This document shows, one piece after another, positions 47,595 through 59,715 of a stretch of DNA of 64,000 bases. The notes under the pieces were generated by a model. It searched no databases, was not told the DNA's origin, and saw only the letters and a program-made list of their open reading frames with translations. The translations under genes and the position numbers were made by a program. The stretch is taken from NCBI GenBank assembly GCA_033065855.1, contig JAVXUO010002949.1:496001-560000 (forward strand), in the 5' to 3' direction. This DNA is from Escallonia rubra (taxonomy: Eukaryota; Streptophyta; Magnoliopsida; Escalloniales; Escalloniaceae). Positions within the stretch are counted from its first letter, which is position 1. The number at the start of each line of letters is the position of its first letter.

Positions 47595-50500
47595 TGTTAC
47601 AAAATCGCCCTAGATAAATATGTATAGAACACGATATCCAAACAAGAGAGCACAAGAAAACTGTGAGAACTCAAATATACTTTGCACAAGTCAAATTTAC
47701 AACACTCACTCACGTGTATCTCTCAATTGTTTTTCTAATTAAAGAAGGACTCTTCTCTCGTAATTGTTTTCCTACTCAAAGAAGTACTCTTCTCTCTTGC
47801 CCTTAAACACAATACAAGACACCTTACTTCTACTTGGAGAAAGTAGTGATCTTCTCTATCCAAGCAATATGGGACAAGATGTCTTATATACTAAGGGCCA
47901 AGTTGCAACCTTCTTTGAGTAACCGATGTGGGACATAAATACAAGACATATATCAACAATCTCCACCTTGGCTTGTATTAACAAACCACTCCATGAGAAA
48001 AGTGTAATATGCCTTCAGTACCTTCTTCAAGTACTCCACCTTGTATCCCCTTTAAAGGTAGGGATACACTCCACCTTGAACTCATCAAGAAAGAAGATGA
48101 ATCAAGCTCAAGCAATGCTTGAACTTAACTGTCGTGACTGTCTTCGTGAGCATATCAGTTGCATTGTCATCGGCCTCATCTTTCGCTCACCGAAGCATAT
48201 CATTGATCCATCGTCCAGCTGTAACACTGTAATCCCCTTACATGCGTCAGCCCCATCCTTGGACATCCACTCCGCCACCATCATCACCCCACAATATGGA
48301 TTGAGCGTAGCGCTTGACTTCTCCATGAAGTCCATCCCAAGCACCACCCTAAGCTCATCCATGTCGATGATGTTGAAGTCAGCCTTCTCTGTCCATCCGC
48401 CAATCCTCAAATCGATGTTCTTGCCGACTCCTTTCAACGGTCGCTCCTCGGCATTCACAGTCGTGAACCAACTCCCATCCTTAGTTGGTTTTAGTCGAAG
48501 CCACTCAGCAACCCTTGGACTCATGAAGTTGTGTGTAGCCTCGATATCCACAAGTGCTTCTTGATTCTTCTCGGCAACGTCCACCGTTGCGTAGAGCAAG
48601 CCCCGTCTCTTCTTGCTCTTATTTCCCTTGGCAGCTTCTTCCTTTGACTTCTGCACAAATACATTGACCATCTGCAATGCCCCAATGCATGCCTCCCCGG
48701 CATTGCTGGAAGAATCCCCCTTGCTGCCTTTGTGTTTCTCGAGGAAAGTAATCATTTTTCCTTTGTGCGAGCAATCTTTCCCATAATGCGGACCTGCACA
48801 GTAGAAGCATCCTCTTCTAGGCCCTACATGAGCCTTGTGGTCACTAGAGTCACCCCGCTTACGACTTCCCCCGTGCTTCTTCTCCCCCTTATGATGGCGG
48901 TGACGTATCTCATCCCGACTCCGCTCATCATCGGTTGCCTTGGGCGAACCACTCTTCGACCTCCCGTCTCCCCCATCTTTAGCACGCTCGTGCCTTGGAG
49001 ATCTTGGCCTCTCACCTTGCTTGAAGTCTTCCAACCTCTCAACAATCACCATGGCGGAAGCCAAGTCGTGAGGTTCCCTACGCCACAATTCTGTGGCAAC
49101 CCACTGTTGTAACCCGTCAACGAAGAAGCATAGTCGCTGCCTCTCGAACATCTCCAGTATTTTAAGCATCAAAGCCGAGTACTCCTTCACATACTCACGG
49201 ATGCTTCCCTTCTGCCTCAGCCGTCGAAGATTGATCATCGTCATATCTTCGGTGCTCTCTGGATAGAACTGCCTTTGTAGTTCACGCTTGAACTTCTCCC
49301 ACGTTTTGACGTCGCACCCATCCGTATAGCGACGCCTCCACCATGAGGCAGATGTATCTGTAACATACATGACCGTCGTATGTACCTTATCCTCCTCATC
49401 GTCGATGTCAAGGGCTTCAAAGTACTGCTCTAAGTGCCAAACTAAGTTATCCACCTGCCTCACCTCTCTCGTTCCATCGTACGATCTCGGCTCTGGCATT
49501 TTCTTTACCTTGGCTGCACCGCGATACACCCCTACCCCGTACCTCTTGTAACCTCTTTCTTTTAAGCAGCTAGTTCTTCTTGGAGCTTCGTGACTTGTCC
49601 CTTGAGATCCTTGTGTCGTTGTACCTCCCACTTGGTGAAATGGGCGACCCTCTCCTCGATCAAGTCATCTAGCTCCTCTGCGAACACATCAAATTTCCGT
49701 TCCAGCACAGTTAATCGATTGTCTACCTCCAAGTCATCTAATCTATTGAAGATTAGCTCCACCTGACTTACGACAGTCCGCTGCACCTTCTCCTCCTCGT
49801 CGATGTCGAGGGTTTCAAAGTACCGCTCCAAGTGCCAAAAGAAGTTATCCACCTGCCTTGCCTCTCCCGTTCCATCATACGATCTCGGCTCCGGCATTTT
49901 CTTTTACCTTGGCTGCACCGCGATACACCCCTTCCTCATAGCTCTTATAAGCTCCCTCTTACAAGCAGCTAGTTCTTCTTAGAGCTCCGCGACTTGCCCC
50001 TTGAGGTCCTTGCGCCGTTGCACCTCTCACTTTGTGAAATAGGCGACCCTCTCCTCGATCAAGTCATGTAGCTCCTCCACGAACACATCGACTTTCCGCT
50101 CAAGCACAGTTAATCGACTGTCTACCTCCAAGTCATCTAATCTATTGAAGATTAGCTCCACCTGACTTGCGACAGTCGGCTGCAAGTGCTTTCCAAATGC
50201 CTCAAGCTCGCTCATCATGCGTGCTTCGACATCCCCTATCGCGCCACTCTAATCCTTCACCGTGCTCTGCCATATGCCAAAATTCATCTTCCCATCGAAT
50301 TTTCACATGCATACTTCATGGTCATGTTGTCTACATATTTCTCCTCTGAAATCGATTTCAATTTTGCCCAAAAATAGAACCTGGAATGCTCTTGATACCA
50401 CTTGTTACAAAATCGCTCTAGATAAATATGTATAGAACACAATATCCAAACAAGAGAGCACAAGAAAACTGAGAGAACTCAAATCTACTTTGCACAAGTC

Positions 50501-50799
50501 AAATTTACAACACTCACTCACGTGTATCTCTCAATTGTTTTACTATTTAAAGAAGGACTCTTTTCTCTTGCTTTCCTACTCAAAGAAGGACTCTTCTCTC
50601 TTAATTTTTTTCCTACTCAAAGAAGTACTCTTCTCTCTTACCCTTAAACACAATACAAGACACCTTACTTATACTTGGAGAAAGTAGTGATCTTCTCTAT
50701 CCAAGCAATGTGGGACAAGATGTCTTATATACTAAGGGTCAAGTTGCGACCTTCTTTGAGTAACCGATTTGGGACATAAATACAAGACATATATCAACA
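47595..50799 (-). mobile_element. Gag-only LTR retrotransposon (TR-GAG type)
   Basis: LTRs at 47595-47958 and 50403-50799 begin TGTTACAAAATCG and end ATATATCAACA. The target repeat is ATAAC on both sides. On the minus strand the primer-binding site TGGTATCAAGAGC follows the right-hand LTR, as for initiator-tRNA-Met priming. A purine-rich AAGGTGGAG precedes the left-hand one. The interior holds gag and a protease-like region but no reverse transcriptase or integrase, as in the terminal-repeat-with-GAG class. It must use enzymes from other elements. The two LTRs are close in sequence, so it is fairly young, and its structure looks whole for its class. It is inserted in LTR2. Confidence 0.85.
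48108..49631 (-). CDS. Gag-protease ORF of the TR-GAG element
   Basis: One long minus-strand frame. Early part: a Ty3/gypsy retrotransposon gag (WWRRRYTDGCDVKTWEKFK, then LRRLRQKGSIREYVKEYSAL). Middle: a charged Arg/Lys/Asp-rich stretch and a zinc knuckle (CFYCAGPHYGKDC). End: a retropepsin-like region (YATVDVAEKNQEALVDIE, then VVLGMDFM). It would package the element's RNA. A partial copy of the early gag region (PEPRSYDGTGEARQVDN) and coiled-coil-like Glu/Leu stretches lie upstream at 49562-50218, indicating an internal duplication. Confidence 0.75.
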   Translation of the reverse strand: MGGTTTQGSQGTSHEAPRRTSCLKERGYKRYGVGVYRGAAKVKKMPEPRSYDGTREVRQVDNLVWHLEQYFEALDIDDEEDKVHTTVMYVTDTSASWWRRRYTDGCDVKTWEKFKRELQRQFYPESTEDMTMINLRRLRQKGSIREYVKEYSALMLKILEMFERQRLCFFVDGLQQWVATELWRREPHDLASAMVIVERLEDFKQGERPRSPRHERAKDGGDGRSKSGSPKATDDERSRDEIRHRHHKGEKKHGGSRKRGDSSDHKAHVGPRRGCFYCAGPHYGKDCSHKGKMITFLEKHKGSKGDSSSNAGEACIGALQMVNVFVQKSKEEAAKGNKSKKRRGLLYATVDVAEKNQEALVDIEATHNFMSPRVAEWLRLKPTKDGSWFTTVNAEERPLKGVGKNIDLRIGGWTEKADFNIIDMDELRVVLGMDFMEKSSATLNPYCGVMMVAEWMSKDGADACKGITVLQLDDGSMICFGERKMRPMTMQLICSRRQSRQLSSSIA

Positions 50800-51167
50800 A
50801 TAACGCCTATCGGTAAATTTACAACTTACGGTTCCTAAAAATTTAGTCGCTAAAGGTTCTCGGCAAAATATCGTCTATGCAAATCGATTTACATATTGCG
50901 TATGAAAATCGTTACAAAAAGAACTCAAATAATTATTTATAAACTTGTCGCTAAAAAAACAAACCTGCTATAGTCACCCTACAACAAGCTTCATTTATTG
51001 CAACTTATAATCATTTCAAAAAAGAATGTCGCTAAACATCCTAAATGGTGTCGCTCACCACAACCGTCGCAAAAGATTATCTAGTATCACTTACAAAAAT
51101 TGTCATCTCAGAAATTAATAACCAGCTAAATTTATTTTAAGCCCAACCTTAGGTTTGGGGTATTACA

Positions 51168-52640
51168 TGACAACTAGACTGGACAAACTAATGGACTGGA
51201 TTAAATCAATTAAGTTTGAAATATTATTAGCTACTTTCTTCTACCACAGATTACACGATATTTCGTTTACCATCATCATAAGTTCAAACCAAGCAATACA
51301 CAAGCACTCATATTCAGATATGCTCACACTCACTTAGAGTTGTGTCCATGAACTCATGCATACGCACATAAACAAAATTAGATCTTCAAATTTAGGACAA
51401 TGGGCGTTTTATTCCTCAGGAAGATAAGATTTTTCGGGTGAGGTGATGGTGAAAGGAGGGAGTTGTCAATGGTGGAGATGTGAATGGATGATAGACATAT
51501 TGAATTATACGAATTTTGGTTTCACTCTATTGTATTTAGATGGTGGCGGTGAATGCAAGTGGAGCGGCAATAATGGAAGAAGTTTAACTGACTTTGGTTT
51601 TTAAGTTTAGCCAATTAGCCCTACTTTCTCAAATCTCTTACTACTTATACCCAACATTGCATATCATACTGTAACCTTTTGTTTTTTTCCAATATAACCC
51701 CCTGGATGTAATAATGATCTGACAAAATACCCTTAGACTTAAGACCATCTTTTTACCTTTACCTTTCCAACATATTAAGGTAAGAATTTATTTTTTTAAA
51801 TCACTAACCAACCAATGCCTCTTTAAGTTAAACTCCACACGATTCTCCATACTTGTGAATCATTCTTATAAAACTCTACCACGTATTCCATGAAATTACC
51901 CAAGAACAACTCAAGTGTATACTGCACTGCAGTCAACGTACATAGCCCAACTGACTTGGATATAGAATTACACCTCGGGATAATCATCATAGTGGAAGCA
52001 GGGGCGATCACATGCAATAGTGATATGCATTACGTCAACGCACATAACCCCGTTGACAAGGGCCAAAAATATATTTTTCCCCTTTAGGTATGTGTACAAA
52101 TGTGCGCGTGTGTGTAGCAATAGGATCGGTATGTGTATGTGTGAGCTATTGGTAGATGTAAACACATGTGGTTAGTGTACGGTTGCATGTCTATGATGAC
52201 TGTGCATTAAGTATTAGGTGGCTTGGAGGATTTTGGAAGCGACGGTTGTTTGGGTGCAAATGGATTGGTGAAGGTGAGTTGTGTGGCTATGTGGTATGGT
52301 GTGTATGTGTATGTTGTTGTTTGGCACAATAGGGTGGTAAGTATGTGTATAATTACTATTTGTCAGCCCGTTTGTGTGTACGTGTAGGGGCACTCACGCG
52401 CGCCCGCGGGATAGGTTTGCAAAGCTAAGAATGAGAATAAAAGAGCTTGTGGTATAAGAAAGGATTTGTGTTAAGTAGATTTTTTAAAGAAGTGGAGATG
52501 AGCACATAGAGAATTGGCTCGTAAAAGAGGAGCTTAGAATGGCATTCACGTTTTCTCTAATCAGATCTAGCAGCGTGATCACCGCGCCGGATTTTCATTG
52601 AGGAAATGCGTAGTGCTATTGTAAGTGACCCCTGATCCAT
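51168..52640 (-). other. Decayed LTR-family sequence, no gene
   Basis: Words such as CAACGCACATAACCCCGTTGACAA (in parts) near 52036-52062, and GTGTGT-rich stretches after 52090, recall the giant LTR family. I take this to be an older, strongly diverged copy or the rest of the Tat LTR. No protein gene was seen. Confidence 0.3.
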
Positions 52641-53315
52641 CTAGTGTTTATATATCGTATAGTTTATGAATTGATTTCCTAGAGAAAGCATTGTCAACCT
52701 GAAATGAACTACTTTTAGTGACGTTATATGTTTTCCTAGAAGAAAGAATTGTTTACCAAAGTGCTTTAATCGACACTTATTTCTCGTTATATTCAGATTG
52801 GCACTGTGTTTGGCCACCAAACACAGTGCAAGAGCAGCTACCAGGCCACATGCATACCGCTCATCTCGACCCTCAGGTTTAACAGAAAAATGTTCTATCA
52901 CGGGAGAAAGCAGAATACCTTCACCTCGGATGAAAGACATACAGGCTCTTTCTTGACCTTCAACAAAGTCTTGAGGGCTTTAGCATAACCATCTTATATG
53001 ACAGGAGCAGAAAATTGGTAGATTAACCAGGATGTTTATCGGAGCATAAAATTCTTCGTAAATGGGACAGAGTCCATCTAATCCAAAACAGAAGACGTGA
53101 TCATCAACATTCCAAAAATTGCATGCAGCACAGAGAATATCCTCATGAACCACCACATTCTTTAGACTCGTGACATATTTAAGGTTGAATCGTCCGTCGA
53201 GATAGATCAGTACGATCTTGTAGAAAGAATCAGCAAAGGCACGGACTTGGAGCTCTAAGATCGTGGGATCGTCCTCGAGAGGCATTAGGAGTCCTTTGAA
53301 GGGAATAAGAGTCAA
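52641..53315 (-). pseudogene. PMD/DUF7745-like protein fragment
   Basis: Two adjacent minus-strand segments read as one decayed protein. The first has LKNVVVHEDILCAACNFW, then FCFGLDGLCPIYEEFYAPIN, which fits the conserved box of plant transposon-linked DUF7745/PMD-like proteins. The second has LLSPVIEHFSVKPEGRDE followed by ACGLVAALALCL. A stop after IRWLC and a frame change separate them. Function unknown. Such proteins are common in plant repeats. Confidence 0.5.
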
Positions 53316-53429
53316 TGTTGTTTTGAAGGGATGAGTCCTGAATATATAGTGGGAGAGCCTTAATTTGTATAGAGTTATGAGTCAAAAAAATTTAAAAATA
53401 AAAAAAAAATCTAAAAAACTGAACGGTTT

Positions 53430-53690
53430 TTGAATATATCGGCCATTTTTCCTTGTTGATTTAAAAAATTGTCTCTCCATCTCTCTGACCAACCGTCTGG
53501 TTCTCTCAGAAAAATTTGACTTTTTCTGACCAACTGGCTAGTTTTACCATAATAATTGATTTTGCCTCTGATCAATCGTCCGGTTTTACCATGAAAGTGG
53601 AGTTGGGCTCTGACCAACCGGTCGAGTTTCCTCGAGAAACTATTTTTCCCACTGACTACCCGGCCGGTAAGTCAGTTTTGGCAAAAAATT
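53430..53690. repeat. Degenerate CTGACCAACCG repeats
   Basis: About five units with CTGACCAACCGTCTGGTT-like words lie 45-60 bp apart. They resemble the repeats of the Tat leader at 38640-39000, so a second related element fragment may lie here. Confidence 0.45.
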
Positions 53691-53899
53691 GACAGAGTTT
53701 GCCTGTATTCGGGCTAAACCCTGTACATGTCAACAACCCAACGTCCAATTTATTTTTCAACCAGCTTTATCCATCCTCCTTCCTCTTATGTGCATGTGTC
53801 TGAGCATATAAGTAGGTTACACATTAACTAGAGTTTCTAAATAAGAACACAAAAAATAAATTATTTTGGTACATCAAAGAGTGAAATTAAGTCCATATA

Positions 53900-56800
53900 G
53901 GAATCTATGGCCTACTCTAAGATCTAAGCTAAACACGATCATCTTCATGGCTTCCTGGGGCTGGGCTCATTCTTGCTGGACTCCGAAGCTCCCTCGGCTT
54001 CCGGGCCTCCTCACTTGGCTCTGTAGCCTCTTCCACAGCTTCCTCGATCTCCGTCTCTTCACCCTCTGATGCTCTTCTTCCGAGGCAACATGAGAAGTCT
54101 AGCACTTCTGCTTCAATAGAGGGGCTGAAGCCTTCTTTTTGCTCTTAGTGGCCATTTCCTTACCCTTAGAGGGTACCAGTTCCAGTTTAATCACTTTCTT
54201 CAAAAAAGTTCAGGTTAAAATGCTCTAATCTTCACTCGAGTTCCCTTTCTTAGCACAGGAGTCCCCATATGAGTCATAGTAGCAGTAGTAACAGGGGTTG
54301 ATGGCTCCGTGGAGCTCGGTCGACCACTCAATCCACCTCCCGAAGGTGGCACCGAGGGAGTGGGATTACGCATCTCTGTAGCCTCATCCGAGGGTCCGTA
54401 CACTGATAGCAGATCCAGATAGCTGGACACCATGCTCTTGAGACCATGGATCATCTGATAAGCATCTCTGAGCACTGAACATGGGACCTATATTGAGAAA
54501 AGACACAAAATTAATATCAAGCAAGGAAGATAATAATGCAAAATAGTTGATTCAAGCCTAAAATTTACCATGTGTATCCTAGCCAACTCCTTGAGCCTGT
54601 ATAACTTAGAGTCCTTCTTCAGCCAGGGGATCAACTCATGCTCCTTGGTCTTCCCCTTCAAAAGACTAGCATTGTCCATGAAGGGAAGGAGATGCCCTAA
54701 GCCGACTCTGCCTCTTTTTTGCCCTTCTCTTTTTTCTCCCGAGCTACCCTCTCTTTCTGTAACTTTTTCAGCCACTTCGGGGTCAGAAGAAGGGCCAAGT
54801 CTTCTCTCACAAAGGCCTCGTAGGTATGAAGATTGTTCAGCCACCTAAGGGAGGAAACTGTGATCCTCATAAGCATACTCAGGCTCAGATTCCTATCCAA
54901 CTCTGATGTCTGGTACATCTCCTCTAGAGGGGCAACAAGAACCCGGACCTCGATGTCCTGATGGTGCTAACAGAGCACCCTGTCTCCCAAGTAAAACTCA
55001 GCGGCATCGGGTACGGGCCAACTTGTAATACCCTAATTTAATCTAACCGAGAATTAGATTAATCGAGGACATTATTTTTATCGATATTATTATTTTTATT
55101 GATAATCGAGTAATTAGAATAAAATGGGAGGTTAGTTTGGCTTTGGGGCCAAAATGTAATTTTATAAAAGTTTGTGGGGCCAAAGTGTAATTTTGAAAAC
55201 TTTGGGGGCTAAAGTACAATTTTGAAAAGAGTGCACTTAGGTGTCAAAATTTAAGAGAAAGTGGTCATAGGCCACCTCCAGCTAGGGTTCGGATGACTAA
55301 TTCCATTAAATATAAACTAATGGAGTGGATTAGTTAGAAAAAAAAGAGAGGGAAATCTGGGGGGAGGAAAATGGAAATAAGGAAAAGTCAAAAGACGAGG
55401 AATAGTACCGAAGAACAAGAAAGGAGGGAAAACAGAGAGAGGGAAACAAAAAAAATGCGGGAAAGAGAAGAGAAATTTGAACGGAGAAACTAGAGAAAAT
55501 AGAGGAATTGGGAAGGAAATCCCGAGGTTAATTTCATATCTTTTTAATGTAATTCTTGTCTTGAATTTAGTAGGAGAATTCCATGTATGTATGTGTCGAT
55601 GTGTGTGTAAATATGTTCGGGGGGTAGGTGTAATGGTGAATTATGGTGAGTTCATGTGGTATTTCGTGTATATATGAGCTTCGGAAGAAAAAAGGGAGAG
55701 AAATTGGATGGGGTTGTGAGTGTTCTTGGTGTGTCCGAGGGTTTATGTGTGTGTTCTAGTGTGAAATAGTGGGTGTGGGTGTATGTTCTTCGTGTGTGGA
55801 TGGTGTGTGTGTGTGTGTGTGATTGTGTGTATAGGTGTGTTAGTGTGTGAGTTGTGAGGGTAGAAGGATGTTTTAAGTGCTTGTGTGTGTGTTTAATGGT
55901 GCATTAGGGTGTGTAGAAGTGGGTATTTATGTGCTTCGGCAGTTGGAAGTTGAGGATGAGTGTGTGTATGTGAAGGTGAATTAGTGTGTGAAGTGATTTG
56001 AAAAGTGACTGTTTTTGTCACTAAAAGTAGGAAATTAAATGAACAGTTTGGATTCAAAATTTTAAAAACTAGTTAGGGTCTGATTTAGCCAAAGTGCAAA
56101 AAAAAAAAGACCCTAGTTATTTTTAGAAGACCAACATTGTGAAAAACTTTCTGATTTTTCCGAGGTTGGAAAGGGGGTTAACGGATGCAGTGATTTTGGA
56201 ATTTTACGGTAAAATTTAAAATATCAAACTCATGCGGTTTTGTGCGAAAATTTTATAAGGATCCTAGGATACTGAGAAGTTCTATTCTCCAAAATTTCTA
56301 GTCATTTCGAAGTCAAGAGCTATTTTTTGCCGAATGGACTTTTAAGCACTCGGTTCGGATACCGGTTTGAAATTTTCGAGCGAAAATTTTTTAAAATATT
56401 TTTTAGCTCAAAAATGACTTCGGCACGCTTAAAGTAGCATTTTAAAGTGGTTTTGGAAATTTTCTGGTACCAGGAACTCCCATGGGGCATTTTGATAATT
56501 TGTCGCCCAGATGGGGTATTTTGATAAAATTTTCCTATACAATTTTTTGAAAGACTTTTCGGTGCAGGAAGGGGTGTAAGACATCTGAAAAGTTATTTTA
56601 AAGTCGTTTTGAGAGGTTTTGGGGTAATGGCCGCTAGTGGGTGTTTTGGTAATTTTACATAAGTTTGGGGGTGTTTTAATAATTTTCCCCTTTGAAATTT
56701 TCTGAGGGACTATTTGGTCTATAAATGATGTAGTACATTTAAAAAGTAGTTTTAAAGCGGCTTTGAGGTGTTGGTGATGTAGCGGCCATCAGGGGGTATT

Positions 56801-58877
56801 TTGGTAATTTGCCATGTTGGGGCTAATATTTTTGGAACGCGCGTTACTATGCGTTTAGAGTGGTGGGAAGTGAGGAATGGTGTTAATACATTTAAATAAT
56901 GGGAGTGGTTATTGTGGAGGCGTCGATAAGGCTAGGTTAAGGATCCGGTTATCAAATCGGATTAACGAGTTGTCGTAAGACGCTATGAACGGTTAAATGG
57001 GAAGGGGTAGAATAAGGAGTGCGTATATGTTGAATGATGTCTAATGAGTAGAATATTATTTGACTAGGTGATGCAGCTCATTGCGATCAGAGGTTGCGAG
57101 TTGCTTCGGCTATAAGACAATGAGGTAAGGACAATGCGGTGCTAATATGCTAATTAATTGTTTCGGTTAGCATGACATGTTGATGACGTTTATGTTAAAC
57201 TCTTGTTGTTATGATTGGACACTGGTAGTCATTGTGACCGGTATTCGTTTAATTGAATTTTGCTGTTGAGGACTTAAGGTAGAATAAATTTCCTTAGTCC
57301 GGCCCATTGATGAAATTTAGTAAGGATAATGCGTGTCGTAGTATGCTATGACTTGATTCGAGTAGCATACCTGACGTTGGGGGTGATATTGTGTAGGGGT
57401 TGTTGTGCGGTTGTTGTGAGATGTCGGCAATTATTGATAGTCGATATCTCTCCTATTTGAGAACACCATTGAGGATGTCGGCAATTATTGATAGCGGATA
57501 TCTCTCTTGTTTGAGAACACTATTGAGGACTTGTGGTTAAACATTTCCCAAGTCCGCCCCATCGTTGATGGTGATGATGTTGAGATTGTTACGTTGTTGT
57601 TATGAAATGTCAGAACTTATTGATGATCAACATTTCTCTTATGCAAGAACGTTGTTGAGGACTTGTGGCAAACTTCTCCCGAGTCCGCCCTGTTGATGAT
57701 GTTACGTTGAATTCCTGTTGTTAGGTTTGAACACCGGTTGATCTTCTGATCCGGTATTCCTTGTTGAATTGTGTTGTTGAGGACATGAGGTGGAATAATT
57801 TCCCTTAGTCTACCCCGTTGATGAAGCCATGTTGCTTAGCTGTAATGCGGTTAGGGATAAGCACTCAAGATGAGTTCCCTGCTTATTGACAGTGTCTCTT
57901 CTAATTACTTGAGATTGAGATGAACATCCCATAAAATGGGACATCAATATTAGGAGGATGGCCTATGAACTATGATAACTGGCCAAAGAGGATGTATGGG
58001 GCTCGAGCCGAGTCTGGTCAAGTCCAATCCGTCGTGCCCGAGTTACATTGCATTTAATTTCTTTTGATGTTAACGATTTTAATGACTTGTATTTTGTTGA
58101 TGTTTATTTCTTTAGATTTCCTGTTTTAGTGTTCACTTGCATAGTCGGTCAATCAGTCAGTCTTGTCTATGAGGAGGTGGCAGTAATGTTGTTTTGTTGG
58201 GCCTTGAAGCCACTCAGTCTAATGAAAGAAAAATTATAGTTGACAAATTATGTTGATGCTGAAATTTATTGTATACTCTTGATTCATTGCTATCGTTGAG
58301 ATGATTATTATTCCTCCGAGTCTCTCGAATCATTTGTACACGATACTCCTCGTGAAACCTTTACTGGGCGATTTGCGCTCATTCCTTATGTTGTGTTGTG
58401 CAGGCTATAAGGTTGATCAAGGATAACCCTCTAAAAAGGGAAAAGAAATAAGCTTGAAAAGTTGAGCAAGGGGATCACTTGTGTGAGGTAAGACAAGCTA
58501 GAATTGGTGAGATAAAGATTGAGTTGCGAGATAAGTTGATAAGAGTCACACGACTACAGTCGTATATTAGGCTGTAATTCATGTTGTTTAGAGACCTGAA
58601 ATTCTTCCGCTGCAGTACGATGTACGTTTATAAGAAAAAAATTGTAAGGATGCATTTTAGAGCATCTACTAATGATGTATGAGTACGAGGATGTAGTTGC
58701 TCTATATTCAGCACAGGATTTTAAATGTGATTATGATCGATAACTCAGTCAGGTGATGTCACCAGGGTTGAGGGTGTCGCACAACTCCTCGGGATACTTC
58801 TCAACTGCCTTCCACCACCGAAACATGGTAACTTGAAACACAAGAGATAAGTGGTAAGAATTCAATAAGCACGCATA

Positions 58878-58908
<31 letters not shown>

Positions 58909-59715
58909 TTTGTTATTGAGAATTACTTATTGGACACTCGTCAGGTCATTGAAGGGATGGTACACCATCTCCGAGACCCCTACCCTCTCATCCCTGAAAT
59001 TCCACCAGTGTATAGCCGGTGAAGTCTCGTCAGTGTGCCCTTCCCCCAGTCGAGGAGCACGAGAACCAAGGACCTCGAAGGCCCAATTCTGTGAGCATAC
59101 ACCACATTTTAAGCAATATGTCTAGAGCATACATGGGAATAATTGGAAATTGGAAAATAAGTTTAGAAGCGGGACATACCTCCCAAATATCACGGTATCC
59201 CATGAAGCTGAGGGACTGCCCCCGGGACACTGCACCCATAGACCGATATAGATATGCCAAAGCGGGAATACCTAGTCGTACTCCCCAACCACCTCTATAT
59301 TCTCCAAAGCCTACTGGCACAAAAAATGAATAGAATCATTTTGATTGCTAAAAAGGGTCTCCCCCGGAGCGTAAAACAAAAATCCCCATATAAACTAGTC
59401 AATCATCGTGTCCTCCACCCCTTCCAAATTCATATTCTCATAGTGTGCACAGAGGGCACCCAACAGGATTGAACTGCCCTTTTTGTAGGACGGCTTGCAA
59501 TCGAGCAACTGGACCACGAGGTCCTGATCTTTGTCGAGATCATGGGGCCACATAATAGGTCTCCCTTGAGCACGAACAACGATGATGTTCATGAAGTCGA
59601 ATAGGGTTATCGTTGCCTCCCCCAATGGCATGTGGAATGTGTTGGTGGGAATGCTACCAAAGCTTGGCAAGACACAAAAGATGTCTTCTGCTGCGGGTTG
59701 AGATGTGTAACCCAT
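53900..59715 (-). pseudogene. Plant mobile domain gene, split by LTR4
   Basis: Read on the minus strand from 59715: NTFHMPLGEATITLFDFMNI, then ALCAHYENMNLEGVED. After stops, ALENIEVVGEYDLGIPALAY (in part) and YLYRSMGAVSRGQ follow, ending IWE with a donor-like site. Then come HWWNFRDERVGVSEMVYH and MFRWWKAVEKYPEEL. LTR4 interrupts at this point. Across it the gene resumes with VPDAAEFYLGDRV and VLVAPLEEMYQTSELD, then a Lys/Glu-rich and a Ser/Pro-rich tail. This is a PMD protein of the long plant type, with at least two stops or frame changes besides the insertion. PMDs act in silencing of transposons (MAIN, MAIL1) or are carried by transposons. Which applies here cannot be told. Confidence 0.7.
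55024..58781 (+). mobile_element. Giant solo LTR, copy 4 (LTR4)
   Basis: 3758 bp, TGTAATACCCTAAT...GGGTGTCGCA, with the target repeat CAACT on both sides (55019-55023 and 58782-58786). It starts like LTR1-3 but the body differs, so it is a related subfamily. It has a GA-rich leader, long GTGTGT tracts (55590-55990), and two copies of a block around GGATGTCGGCAATTATTG (57419-57500). No internal domains or second LTR. Confidence 0.8.

Larger units (their letters stand above)
40666..51167 (-). mobile_element. Giant solo LTR, copy 2 (LTR2), with three nested insertions
   Basis: Starts TGTCACGACCCG and ends GGGGTATTACA, flanked by AGACA (40661-40665) and TGACA (51168-51172), a target repeat with one difference. 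It is colinear with LTR1. It contains LTR copy B, a CACTA fragment and a gag-only LTR element. Subtracting these leaves roughly 3.8 kb, close to LTR3. A minus-strand TATA (CCTTATATATAG, near 47345) followed by an AGAGAGGGAGTG leader marks its promoter. Confidence 0.75.

Noticed and set aside
48108-48564. Plus-strand open frame within 47926-48564
   Set aside because: Antisense shadow of the gag-protease frame of the TR-GAG element.
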